A stretch of DNA of 64,000 nucleotides, from positions 1-64,000 of the forward strand of contig NZ_VLOG01000058.1 in assembly GCF_007655305.1 (NCBI RefSeq), in the 5' to 3' direction. The DNA comes from Algoriphagus algorifonticola. Lineage in GTDB: Bacteria; Bacteroidota; Bacteroidia; Cytophagales; Cyclobacteriaceae. Position numbers and translations under genes: made by a program. The notes beneath the pieces were generated by a model. That model was not told where the DNA came from. It ran no database searches and saw only the letters and a list, made by a program, of their open reading frames with translations. Shown here in pieces: positions 25,637 to 34,847 of the stretch (position 1 is the stretch's first letter; each line of letters begins with the position of its first letter).

Positions 25637-27304
25637 ATGCTTCAGAAATTTCTAGTCAACTGCCTTTTCACATTCTTTTTTATTGGATTTGCCTCTGCGC
25701 AGCTTATCACCGATAATCCAAAAGTTGAAACAGTCGCCAAGGAGGTAAATTTAAGCTCACCCTACCATACCACGCTTACTTTCTTCTATAACCTGGAGGA
25801 GAGCAATTATAAGCCTGAAAGAGCTTCGAGAGCCTTGGATTTCACAGGCTTGGAAGAAGAGTATGACGATGAAAAATTGAGTGTCAAGCTTAAGCAGATT
25901 TTTGAAGGGAAAGGAGTGATTATTCGCACCAGTTCCATTCCAAACTTACCTAATTACCAAGACACTACTTCGGGCGCACCTGAATCGGTTTATTTTTTTG
26001 ATAAATCAAAAATGCCTGGGGTATTCCTGGAGAAAGTTGGAAAGCAGTGGAAATTTTCATCTTTCACGGTAAGTCAGATAGATGATCTCCATCAGCAGAC
26101 TTATCCTTATGGAACTGACCGATTGCTCAATCTTCTTCCTAAAATAGGAAATGATGAATATTTAGGTCTTCACCTATGGCAACTGACCGGTATATTCTTT
26201 CTGATTTTACTGGTATTTGTTGCCCATTTCTTCTTCACTTTTGTAGTCGATAAAGTCCTGGTTTACTTTTTCAAAAGAGCAGGTTATCAAAAATTAGGAG
26301 AAAATTATCTTCTCCCCGTTGCAAGAGTGACCAGCTTCTATCTGATTGTGATGGTTTTATCTTTATTTCTCCCGGTTTTACAGTTACCGGTGGAAATATG
26401 GTCTTGGATTGTGATTATCCTGAACACTTTAAAACCATTCCTGATCACAGTCATTTTTTACAAATTAGTCAATGTGGTAGCCGTATATTTTGCGAGACTT
26501 GCCACCAAAACAGAATCTACACTTGACGACCAGTTAGTGCCATTGATGCGCAAAACGCTAAAAGCATTTGTGGTCATCATCGGTACCCTTTTCATCCTCA
26601 GAGATGGTCTGAACCTAGACATTATCCCATTCCTAACCGGTCTTTCTATCGGTGGTGTGGCAATCGCTCTGGCAGCTCAAGACACCATCAAAAACTTCTT
26701 TGGTTCAGTCATGATATTTATTGACAAACCTTTTCAGGTGGGCGACTGGATTACATCCGGAGATATTGATGGTACAGTGGAAGAAGTAGGCTTTAGATCT
26801 ACCCGAATCAGAACATTCAGAAATTCCTTAATGTATGTCCCTAATGGAAAAATTGCAGATGCTGTATTGGATAACCATGGACTGAGACAGTATAGGAGAT
26901 TTTATACTACTCTAACCATTACTTATGATACTCCTCCACAGCTGATTGAGGAATTTGTAAAAGGATTAAAGGAGATTGTCTTAGCACATCCGAATACCCG
27001 AAAGGATTATTTTAATGTTTATTTCAACAACCTTTCAGCCTATAGCCAAGACATCATGTTTTATGTCTTTTTCGAGGTACCTACCTGGCCGGAAGAGCTT
27101 CGTTGCAGACATGAATTATTGATACAAATAGTCAAGTTGGCAAATACTTTGGGCGTTAGATTTGCCTTCCCTACGCAAACCTTGCACATGGAATCTTTCC
27201 CTGAGAAAAAGGGATTAGTACCTGAATATGCGACTGAACCTGTGTACTACCAGAAAAAATTGGGTGAATTTATGCAGCAGGAGATTCATAAGAAAAACGA
27301 CTAA
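25637..27304 (+). CDS. Mechanosensitive ion channel, MscS family
   Basis: This channel of 555 residues opens under membrane tension to release solutes. After a signal-like segment ending near ASAQ comes a periplasmic domain of about 140 residues, then transmembrane helices. The MscS pore helix, with its Gly/Ala pattern GLSIGGVAIALAAQDTIKNFFG, lies at about 335-356. The cytoplasmic beta domain starts with IFIDKPFQVGDWI and continues through VEEVGFRSTRIRTFRNSL. An earlier TTG would lie inside the promoter, so 25637 is used. Its stop is one base from that of the convergent gene. Confidence 0.93.
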   Translation: MLQKFLVNCLFTFFFIGFASAQLITDNPKVETVAKEVNLSSPYHTTLTFFYNLEESNYKPERASRALDFTGLEEEYDDEKLSVKLKQIFEGKGVIIRTSSIPNLPNYQDTTSGAPESVYFFDKSKMPGVFLEKVGKQWKFSSFTVSQIDDLHQQTYPYGTDRLLNLLPKIGNDEYLGLHLWQLTGIFFLILLVFVAHFFFTFVVDKVLVYFFKRAGYQKLGENYLLPVARVTSFYLIVMVLSLFLPVLQLPVEIWSWIVIILNTLKPFLITVIFYKLVNVVAVYFARLATKTESTLDDQLVPLMRKTLKAFVVIIGTLFILRDGLNLDIIPFLTGLSIGGVAIALAAQDTIKNFFGSVMIFIDKPFQVGDWITSGDIDGTVEEVGFRSTRIRTFRNSLMYVPNGKIADAVLDNHGLRQYRRFYTTLTITYDTPPQLIEEFVKGLKEIVLAHPNTRKDYFNVYFNNLSAYSQDIMFYVFFEVPTWPEELRCRHELLIQIVKLANTLGVRFAFPTQTLHMESFPEKKGLVPEYATEPVYYQKKLGEFMQQEIHKKND

Positions 27305-27305
27305 T

Positions 27306-28949
27306 CTAATCTTCTGCAGCTTTTACCTCGAAACAACTTTCCCAGGTTTGTGTGCTTCCATCTTCCGATTGGTATTGAATAGACATTTGGTACAATCCCG
27401 GTAAATCTGAAGTAATAATTTTGACTTCAGAAAGGTTTGCACTACCTCTGACATCTGTTTTCCAAGTTAGTACAGACCTTAAGTCTTGAAAATTTCTGAT
27501 TTCCTGATGCTGACCGAATTCGGACTCAAGCTCCACGGGAATTTGGATACCTTGATAAGGAGAATAGATGGCGTTGGTCGGTAAGGGAAAGCCGCCAACA
27601 TCACTTTTGTATGAAGAAAAACTGATTACCCCTTCGTAGTTCTGCTCATTTAGATAAAAAACCCTTGCAAGCACATCCAACTTTTCGAAGCTTTTTGGAT
27701 TAAATGCTGCTAATTGATCCGAATTAAAAACTGGCATTCCATCTACCAGCATCAAGGGATTACCTTCAAATCGGTTCCCGAATTCATTATTGGATCTAAA
27801 TTCTTTCTTCCCTGATCGAGTCCTAACTGCTACAGAAGGGACATACTCTTTGATCACCGTTTCCACACTTTCGAAGCGAGTATAATCATCGAGATTATAG
27901 GAGTAATCAGCAACAAATCCCGTGACTACCGGAACAGGTTCCTGATTCAATTTTTCTCGAAAATAAGTTTGCACTCCACTACTCAGTAATAGTTTTTGAA
28001 GCAAGCCTTGATCTGCCAATGATATCTCAAGTTGAGGGATAGTGAATCCATTCATGAAACGGGTTTTTACTGCCGGAGATTGAAGCTCAAAATTCATCAG
28101 GTCTCCATTTTGATCTGCTTGAGCAATCAAAAACTTCCAATGCTTCAGGCCACCTATATCAAAAAATAGATTTCCATTTGCATCTGGTCTATCTGAGTAT
28201 AGTGCTGACTCTATTCCATGAACAGAAAGAAAGTAAACCTTAGAGGTATCCACTTCATTTGGGTTCACTTTGGCAGCTACGATATGTCCAAACAATTCAG
28301 GTATTAATACTCCCCCGGCCTTTCCTTCATACAATTGGGAGGATGGTATTTGTTTTTCCTCGTCCAAGAATGGATTAACCAAGCTTACCTTGAGCTCTTG
28401 GATTTTTTGTCCCTTTAATTCTTCAGGAATATCTATAGTTTCCTTAGAATTGAATTGATCTTTGCTCAAAGTATAGCTCCCTTTTTGCTGTCCTTTTTTG
28501 ATTATTTGCTCTGACCTATTGGCTACTACCTTCGGAGGGATCCTTGGATTGAAAATAGTAACCAATTGTTGCTTCATCCCATTTTCCAAATTGAGCAAGG
28601 GACTGATTCGGGTATATATTCTCAATAAATAATGATCAGAAGGAAGATTGGAAGGAATTTCCAAAAAGTGCAATGCCTTTCCTTGGTCTAGCAAGATTTT
28701 CCCTAAATGAACGGACTCATTTTCCCGATTTAACAATTCTGCATACAGCACCTGGGAGGAGCTAGGCTTCCCTTTCTGAGTAACTTCCGCAGAAATCCAT
28801 ATTTTTTCTTCAGTAAAATAAATAGTCTTAGGAATACTGTATGAAACCTGTTCTTCTATCAGGTTTTGACTGAAAGCATTGGGCAAGTGATATATAAAAG
28901 CAAGAATCACTAGGCATATGGGACGATAAATTTTAGGCAGCATGCTCAT
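27306..28949 (-). CDS. Secreted MG2-like protein with TonB-plug-like C-terminal segment
   Basis: The product of about 547 residues has a signal peptide (MLPKIYRPICLVILAFIYHL region). A macroglobulin MG2-like beta domain at about 35-135 shows IYFTEEKIWISAEV and YAELLNRENESVHLGK. A middle region follows, and near residues 390-455 is a stretch with MLVDGMPVF and SFEKLDVL that looks like a TonB-receptor plug. No barrel follows. Its ATG overlaps the DUF4249 stop in an ATGA, showing translational coupling. I infer a periplasmic or surface protein that works with the receptor encoded upstream, but no function is established. Confidence 0.72.
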   Translation of the reverse strand: MSMLPKIYRPICLVILAFIYHLPNAFSQNLIEEQVSYSIPKTIYFTEEKIWISAEVTQKGKPSSSQVLYAELLNRENESVHLGKILLDQGKALHFLEIPSNLPSDHYLLRIYTRISPLLNLENGMKQQLVTIFNPRIPPKVVANRSEQIIKKGQQKGSYTLSKDQFNSKETIDIPEELKGQKIQELKVSLVNPFLDEEKQIPSSQLYEGKAGGVLIPELFGHIVAAKVNPNEVDTSKVYFLSVHGIESALYSDRPDANGNLFFDIGGLKHWKFLIAQADQNGDLMNFELQSPAVKTRFMNGFTIPQLEISLADQGLLQKLLLSSGVQTYFREKLNQEPVPVVTGFVADYSYNLDDYTRFESVETVIKEYVPSVAVRTRSGKKEFRSNNEFGNRFEGNPLMLVDGMPVFNSDQLAAFNPKSFEKLDVLARVFYLNEQNYEGVISFSSYKSDVGGFPLPTNAIYSPYQGIQIPVELESEFGQHQEIRNFQDLRSVLTWKTDVRGSANLSEVKIITSDLPGLYQMSIQYQSEDGSTQTWESCFEVKAAED

Positions 28950-30100
28950 TCTTCCCAAAAATCAGGTCTTACATTAGTTCCTCTTCGAGTACAGTCCACG
29001 CATCTTGGAGTGGAATACCTATAGCCAATTGGCTCAATGGCATTTTCGAGATAAATAGGCAAAGCCGGTATGTTGATTTCGGAGCGGAAAACAGCATCAT
29101 AATTTGCTACCAAAACCGTATCGGCAGACAAAAAGCATCCTGCATACTCAGGAACTTCCGGCCTCCATGGTGCCACTTCTCTAATATCAATAAAAAGCCT
29201 CTTTTGTTGAACTTTCCCTAAACTCACCTGCCCAATTACCGGAACATCAGGGTTTTGGTCTTGCTTTATATTTCCTCTAATATTCGAAGGGAGTGGACTA
29301 AAAATCGAGCCTAAATCATCTGTGTTTTTCTTTAAAATTTCCCAAAATTCAACTGCATCTTTGCTTAGAGCCTTTTGAGAGATCAAAATACTGTAGCGAA
29401 GGGAAAGTCGCTCATCTCCTCGATTGATTTGCTTGATAGACTGTCTAAAAACAAATTGATCTTGAAATCTAGAGGAGGTCTCTAAAATCAGATCAGAATT
29501 TAAGGCACTTCGATAGCATAAATCAATTCGCTCTTCGGCTGGACGCGGAATAATTCTTTTCAATTCTGGATCATATTTGTCAAAAGAGATAATTGGAGGG
29601 CGAAAAGCCCACGTTTCCTCGTAAGTCCAGAGAAAATCATCTGCATCAGGATTACCTTTGGTGGTCAAAAACACCTCTACACCAGCCTCATTTTGTTCAA
29701 AACCAACATCAATAATCTCAGGCGTAATTACAGGCTTCAATTCACTGGAAGTATAGCTCGTACCGTCATTGAGAAAAATCCTTAATTGATAAGTTTCATT
29801 TTCAGGAATATCATGTTGGAATTCATAGGTACCCTCACCTCGCTCTAAAAAGGAATATCTCGCGCCGGAACTGCTTTCCAAGTAAACAGTAGCGCCAAGC
29901 GCTGAAGGATTGAAATTAAATTCATCTTGGATATTGGAAGTAAAGCTCAATCTTAAATTACTACTTAATCCTTCCGAATCGAGATAACCTTCAACCACCA
30001 GAACATTGAGATCCCGTGCTTCAATCTCTGGCTCAAAAGGCTCCCTGCACCCCCAAAAGAGCAAAAGAAGCAAGTAAAAAGAAAGGTTCTGTATTTTCAT
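28946..30100 (-). CDS. DUF4249 domain-containing lipoprotein
   Basis: The 384-residue lipoprotein has its lipobox ending FWGC (Cys18) and an acidic residue pattern after it. The body matches DUF4249: an early EGYLDSEG segment and YQLRIFLNDGTSYTS, a predicted all-beta fold, and a C-terminal Cys pair (RCVDCTRRG). DUF4249 genes regularly follow TonB-dependent receptor genes in Bacteroidota and probably encode a surface partner of the receptor. The start shares one base with the receptor stop (TGATG). The ligand is unknown. Confidence 0.85.
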   Translation of the reverse strand: MKIQNLSFYLLLLLFWGCREPFEPEIEARDLNVLVVEGYLDSEGLSSNLRLSFTSNIQDEFNFNPSALGATVYLESSSGARYSFLERGEGTYEFQHDIPENETYQLRIFLNDGTSYTSSELKPVITPEIIDVGFEQNEAGVEVFLTTKGNPDADDFLWTYEETWAFRPPIISFDKYDPELKRIIPRPAEERIDLCYRSALNSDLILETSSRFQDQFVFRQSIKQINRGDERLSLRYSILISQKALSKDAVEFWEILKKNTDDLGSIFSPLPSNIRGNIKQDQNPDVPVIGQVSLGKVQQKRLFIDIREVAPWRPEVPEYAGCFLSADTVLVANYDAVFRSEINIPALPIYLENAIEPIGYRYSTPRCVDCTRRGTNVRPDFWEE

Positions 30101-32844
30101 CAAAATCTGAAATTGTAAGTAATAAATGGAATTGGTTTAGCAAAAATGGATAATTGATACCCTCTTAATTTTCCTTCTACCGGAGTGTAATAGACTGAAT
30201 AAGGATTACTTCTACCCAACACATTGTATACCCCGACCGACCAGGATGAATGGGCGAGTTTTTTTACTTTATGATTTCCTTCCAAATTGACAGAAAGGTC
30301 AACTCTGAAATAATCCGGAATTCTATAGGCATTTCTATCCGAAAAATAAACCCTTTCGGATCCGCCATACTCAAATTTTGAAATAGGTAAGGTTACCGGC
30401 CTTCCGGTGCTATAATTGCCATTTAAAGAAGCATTTATTCGCTTACTCAATTCGTAATTTGCCACTAATACCACATGGTGGGGCTGATCAAAATTACTGG
30501 AGTAAAAAGCACCCTGATTGATTTTTTCAATACTCGGTTCATTTGAGGTTCTCAGTAAGGAACGAGAATATGTATAAGCCAGAGAGCCTTTTAAAATGCC
30601 TGTGTTCTTCTTCAATAAAAATTCAATACCATAAGCTCTGCCGAGGGAATTGAGTACATCTTGCTCTATATCCTCATTTAGAATAATAGAGGCTCCCGAC
30701 CTATAATCCAGAATATTACTCATGTACCGGTAGTAGACTTCAGAGGAAAATTCAAATTTTGTTACTCCAATATTTTGATAATATCCTAAAGAAAACTGCC
30801 CTCCTGTTTGAGGCTTGATATATGAATCACTGAGTTTCCAAGAGTCCGTAGGAGCAATTACAGAAGTATTGGAGAGCAAATGAATGTTTTGCCTAGTTGT
30901 AGTAAACCCGGCTTTAATTGAAGACTGGTTGGTTAAGTTATATCTACCAGAAAGCCGGAACTCTGGTCCATGATAGGTCTGAATAGTTTCTCCTTTCCCA
31001 AAATTTCTTTCACCTGTAAGGTTGCTCTCAATTATGGGGGCGCCGGGCACATATTCTTTCACGGTATTGGGACCATAAAATTGATACAACATATATCGGC
31101 CTCCATAACTAACTGAAAGTCGTTCGTTGATCGTCCATTCGTCTCCAAAATAGATTGCTAACTCCCGCGCTTGTTCATTTTCCAAATCCTGAGGAATTAC
31201 AATTGACTCTGTGCCAAAGGGGTTATTTGTCCCAGGATTTAATTGGTATTGGATTGCGTGGAGTCCAAATTTATATATATGGTTGAGGTCCTTTCTGTAT
31301 TCCCAATCGGTTCTCAAATGGACTTGCTTTACATCAAAATTGAAATCAAATGCATTTAAAGGATTATCCTGCCCTATTATTCCAAATTGATATGCATCAT
31401 ACCCAGCAGTAAACCGAGCTTCCAACTGTTCATTATAAAAGTGACGCCAAGTTGCAGCTACATTTAGATTTTGATAGGAATAGGTAGTGTCAGGATCAAA
31501 GGCAAACTCATCTTTGGAAATGTAGCTAGTGACTTCCAAATGATTTTTCTCGTTAAAAATATGCCTCACATTGGCATTAAAATCATAAAAAGAGGCTCTT
31601 GAACCATTTAAGGCAGCTTCATCATCCAATAAATTCAAAGCCCAATCAGAGTAAGTAGATCTCCCACCTAGAATAAAAGTGGTCTTTTCTCCTAAAGGAC
31701 CTTCCAAGCTCAATCTGCCAGTCATGATTCCTATACCTCCACTTCCACCGATTTTATCAGATCTTCCAAACTTTGGACTTACCTGAAGCACTGAAGAAAG
31801 CCTGCCACCATAATTGACAGGAACAGAACCTTTGTAAAGCTCCACTCCTGCCACCATATCAGGATTGAAGGCAGAGAAAAATCCAAAGACATGTGCAGGA
31901 TTAAATACGGTCGATTGATTATAGAGAATTAGATTTTGATCAGCAGCACCTCCTCTTACATTGAAGCCAACACTCGCCTCTCCTACAGTATTTACACCGG
32001 GCATGGTTAATATCCCTCTCAGCACATCCACTTCGCCCAAAATAGCCGGAAGACGCTTTACTTCTGCCATAGAAATGGATTGAACTCCCATTTCAAGTTT
32101 GTTAATATTGGACAGTGCCCCGGAGCTTACTACTACTTCATCTAAAGAAAGAAAACTTTCCTGTACCTCCATATTTAAGACTCCATTTCCGAAAAGCTCT
32201 ATTTGGCGCTGCTCTTGATAGCCTCCTGGATTTTGAATTATTAAAGTATGTCTTCCTTTAGGCAGGGTGATTTGATAGTATCCATTTTCATCAGTGATGG
32301 ACTTTTGAAAACCAATGTTTTCATAAATCACTGTTCCCAGCATGGGCTCACCATTTTCTATGTTGCTTACTTTACCAGATAGCACCGCGGTCTTTTGAGC
32401 GGGGTCTTCTTTGTCCTTTCCGATTTCATATCTCATGTTCCTGGCAAAGGCACCTAAATCTTCCTGTTGATCTGTTGCCAACTTGGAAACCTGGTTTTTA
32501 GGCTCAAAATATCCTCTTACAAATTCAACAGGCATTTTTCTTCCTGAGGTAATAAAAACCCTATTATCGGCAGCTATGGAAAACTTCCAGCTGGTTCCTT
32601 GAAAAATTGCGGTCAGGAGATCATCTAATCCCCCCTCTTTCGCCTGGATATTAACCGAAACTTCTTCCATCAACTTCGGATCAAAGACAAAGCGATAGGA
32701 GGTTTCCTTTTCTATGAGCTCAGCAAACCTTTCAAAAGATACTCCCGCAAAAAGTCCTGTGATTTTCTCCTGCGTTTGAGCCTCTGCTAGGCCAAAGGAC
32801 AAGCAAAAAACTCCTAGTAATGCGATTAAAAATCTTTTATTCAT
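30100..32844 (-). CDS. TonB-dependent outer membrane receptor with STN and carboxypeptidase-like N-terminal domains
   Basis: The 914-residue receptor has a signal peptide (1-22) and a secretin/TonB N-terminal (STN) domain at about 35-98. A carboxypeptidase regulatory-like domain at about 152-228 contains YQITLPKGRHTLII. The plug, about 232-350, shows DVLRGILTMPGV, GFNVRGGAADQNL and VELYKGSVPVNYGGRLS. A 22-strand-type barrel follows, ending in F (ITYNFRF). STN domains usually touch a FecR-type anti-sigma factor, but no sigma/anti-sigma genes are in the window. The gene order secreted protein-receptor-DUF4249-MG2-like suggests uptake of a specific, unidentified compound. Confidence 0.9.
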   Translation of the reverse strand: MNKRFLIALLGVFCLSFGLAEAQTQEKITGLFAGVSFERFAELIEKETSYRFVFDPKLMEEVSVNIQAKEGGLDDLLTAIFQGTSWKFSIAADNRVFITSGRKMPVEFVRGYFEPKNQVSKLATDQQEDLGAFARNMRYEIGKDKEDPAQKTAVLSGKVSNIENGEPMLGTVIYENIGFQKSITDENGYYQITLPKGRHTLIIQNPGGYQEQRQIELFGNGVLNMEVQESFLSLDEVVVSSGALSNINKLEMGVQSISMAEVKRLPAILGEVDVLRGILTMPGVNTVGEASVGFNVRGGAADQNLILYNQSTVFNPAHVFGFFSAFNPDMVAGVELYKGSVPVNYGGRLSSVLQVSPKFGRSDKIGGSGGIGIMTGRLSLEGPLGEKTTFILGGRSTYSDWALNLLDDEAALNGSRASFYDFNANVRHIFNEKNHLEVTSYISKDEFAFDPDTTYSYQNLNVAATWRHFYNEQLEARFTAGYDAYQFGIIGQDNPLNAFDFNFDVKQVHLRTDWEYRKDLNHIYKFGLHAIQYQLNPGTNNPFGTESIVIPQDLENEQARELAIYFGDEWTINERLSVSYGGRYMLYQFYGPNTVKEYVPGAPIIESNLTGERNFGKGETIQTYHGPEFRLSGRYNLTNQSSIKAGFTTTRQNIHLLSNTSVIAPTDSWKLSDSYIKPQTGGQFSLGYYQNIGVTKFEFSSEVYYRYMSNILDYRSGASIILNEDIEQDVLNSLGRAYGIEFLLKKNTGILKGSLAYTYSRSLLRTSNEPSIEKINQGAFYSSNFDQPHHVVLVANYELSKRINASLNGNYSTGRPVTLPISKFEYGGSERVYFSDRNAYRIPDYFRVDLSVNLEGNHKVKKLAHSSWSVGVYNVLGRSNPYSVYYTPVEGKLRGYQLSIFAKPIPFITYNFRF

Positions 32845-33556
32845 TTTCAGTACCTATTGATTGTGAATGAATTTGAATTAACATCTTTAGGTATCGTCTC
32901 TTGTTGCTTCCATAATAAATACCTTTTCTAGTCAGATTCTCCCGGACAAGTTTTTTACTCAATTCCAGAGTTTTAATCGCAGACTTTTTTGTTTTTATGG
33001 AAAAAAACTGGCTACCATCCCAAATAAAAAAATCTTCGAACTCCTCATATTTAGCCACATAATCTCCTAATTCACGTGTGGGTTTCGGAATTTTATAATG
33101 CTTGGCGAGCAAGGTCACCCTTCCCTCTTCCACGATTTCATAAAATCCATTTTTATGATGAGCGTAAGACTCATTTCCAGTCAACTGCTTGAAATTACTT
33201 CCATCCCCAAGTCTAAATGAATTGATTTTGGCTGGGTTTATCAGAAGCTTTTGCATGTAAATGGGATGTACTGTAATGACCTGATCATACCTTATATCAT
33301 ATAAAAGAGGGATGTCAGGGTAATACACTTGATTGATGGTTAAGCCGCCGTATTCAAAAGACCTGCCCTTCAAAAAAGGAAAGCCTTCATGGTTTTTGGG
33401 AGGCTCAGGGTATTGGGCTCCAGTGATCAACTCCTGAAAGAAAGGTAGCTTTTCCTGGTAAAATTCCAGGTTAGCCAAATTTTCTTGGAGGCTCTGAGCA
33501 AATGCCCCAACCATTGATAGGCTAATTAGGCCCAGTAAAAAAATTCTTTTCCTCAT
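32837..33556 (-). CDS. Secreted protein of unknown function heading the TonB operon
   Basis: The 239-residue product has a signal peptide (FLLGLISLSMVGAFAQ). The rest, with repeated aromatic segments (FPFLKGRSFEYGGLTINQVYY, ending in a basic C-terminus), matches no domain I know. Its 3' end overlaps the receptor start by 8 bp, so it is the first gene of the four-gene operon. A periplasmic or surface accessory role in the receptor system is inferred from position only. Confidence 0.65.
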   Translation of the reverse strand: MRKRIFLLGLISLSMVGAFAQSLQENLANLEFYQEKLPFFQELITGAQYPEPPKNHEGFPFLKGRSFEYGGLTINQVYYPDIPLLYDIRYDQVITVHPIYMQKLLINPAKINSFRLGDGSNFKQLTGNESYAHHKNGFYEIVEEGRVTLLAKHYKIPKPTRELGDYVAKYEEFEDFFIWDGSQFFSIKTKKSAIKTLELSKKLVRENLTRKGIYYGSNKRRYLKMLIQIHSQSIGTENE

Positions 33557-33665
33557 GGTCGAAAATACGAGAGAATCGATTTTTGATTCAGGTTTTTAAA
33601 AATTATGTTTAGAAAGGTAAAGTTTCCTTTTAGAAGGAAAAATCTATCCACTAAATGAGCCCCAT

Positions 33666-34577
33666 ATGACCAGTAGAAGACAAGTACTCAAAAGCATTGC
33701 CCTTTCATCCATAGCAGTGGGAGCTCCTCTTGCTGTAACGAAAGCAGCGGAAAAAACGCTACCTCAGTTTCGGTATTCTCTAAATACTTCTACCATTAGG
33801 GGGCAAAAATTGAGTCTGCCTCAAATCATCGAACTCGCCGCAAGGACAGGATATGATGGCTTTGAACCATGGATGATGGAGATTCAGACTTATTTGGATT
33901 CCGGAAAAAGTTTGGCTTCACTCAAAAGATTAGCGTCCGATGCGGGCCTGGAATTTTTCGATTGCATTGGGTTTCCTACCTGGATGTCCCAAGATGCTGA
34001 AAAAAGTAAAGTTGGATTTGCTCAAATGGAAAAAGAGATGGGGGTCTTGGCAGAATTAGGCTGCCCTCGCGTAGCTGCTCCTGCTATTGGTTCGGAGGCA
34101 CCTTTAGACTTGATGGAAGCGGGAGAGAAGTACAAACGATTATTGGAGCTTGGGAGGAAAACAGGCGTAATGCCCCAACTGGAATTCTGGGGAGCTTTCC
34201 CTTCATTTCATCATTTAGGTCAGGCCATGATGGTTGCTGCTGTGGCCAACGATCCTGATGCAAAAATACTTGCAGATGTTTACCACCTTTTCCGGGGAGG
34301 CTCTGGTTTTGAAGGCATGAAACTATTGGACGGGCAAGCCATTGATATTTTCCATATGAATGATGTACCGGGGGATATTCCGCGATTGGAGCAACAAGAC
34401 AAGGATAGAGTTATGCCAGGCGACGGGACTGCTCCCATGCAACAACTTGCCAATACGCTCAAAGCCAAGGGAAAACCCATTATTCTGTCCTTAGAGCTTT
34501 TCAATCCAACCTACTATGCCATGGATGCTGGTGTTGTGGTGAAGGAAGGATTGGAGAAGATGAAGCGGTTTTTTTGA
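33666..34577 (+). CDS. Tat-exported sugar phosphate isomerase/epimerase-like TIM barrel
   Basis: The 303-residue protein begins with a twin-arginine signal (SRRQVLK, then a hydrophobic segment to about residue 28). The rest is a xylose-isomerase-like barrel. The expected metal ligands Glu in PQLEFWGAF, Asp in ILADVYHLF, His in DIFHMNDVPG and Glu in LSLELFN are present. This family isomerises or epimerises sugars or sugar derivatives. Export by Tat suggests a periplasmic substrate. It is divergent from the TonB operon, and a weak hairpin follows at 34606. Confidence 0.82.
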   Translation: MTSRRQVLKSIALSSIAVGAPLAVTKAAEKTLPQFRYSLNTSTIRGQKLSLPQIIELAARTGYDGFEPWMMEIQTYLDSGKSLASLKRLASDAGLEFFDCIGFPTWMSQDAEKSKVGFAQMEKEMGVLAELGCPRVAAPAIGSEAPLDLMEAGEKYKRLLELGRKTGVMPQLEFWGAFPSFHHLGQAMMVAAVANDPDAKILADVYHLFRGGSGFEGMKLLDGQAIDIFHMNDVPGDIPRLEQQDKDRVMPGDGTAPMQQLANTLKAKGKPIILSLELFNPTYYAMDAGVVVKEGLEKMKRFF

Positions 34578-34605
34578 AAAAAGTTGGACTCATTTAGTCT
34601 GAGCT

Positions 34606-34632
34606 TAAAGACAAAAAACAAGTCTTTATTTA
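34606..34632 (+). terminator. Weak terminator after the isomerase-like gene
   Basis: TAAAGAC (34606-34612) pairs with GTCTTTA (34622-34628) with a nine-base loop and a short T-rich tail. The stem is weak, so confidence is low. Confidence 0.4.
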
Positions 34633-34699
34633 TGATTAAATAATCTGATTATCCGCAATCATGCCAGTTGCCTTATTTTCCTTGCTTGACTGTTGGATA

Positions 34700-34721
34700 C
34701 TTCGACTTCGCTCAGCACAGG
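34700..34721. repeat. Decayed intergenic repeat module (E)
   Basis: CTTCGACTTCGCTCAGCACAGG closely resembles the interior of the element at 1871-1895 (TTCGACTCCGCTC, then ACAGG). The surrounding 34578-34847 gap contains no gene. This supports a dispersed repeat family rather than a single local feature. Confidence 0.45.
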
Positions 34722-34847
34722 CGACCGAAGACCCAGCCACGGCAGGCAAGCGAAGCTTCCGGATTCTGATCCTTTCAGCAGACAAGAAACCATATTTTTG
34801 TCAATACTGGTAGGAAAGCGGATGTCCATATTAAATAATTATGCTTC

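Noticed and set aside
30100..32844. Sigma/anti-sigma (FecIR) control of the TonB receptor
   Set aside because: The receptor has an STN domain but no FecI or FecR-like gene is adjacent in the window.
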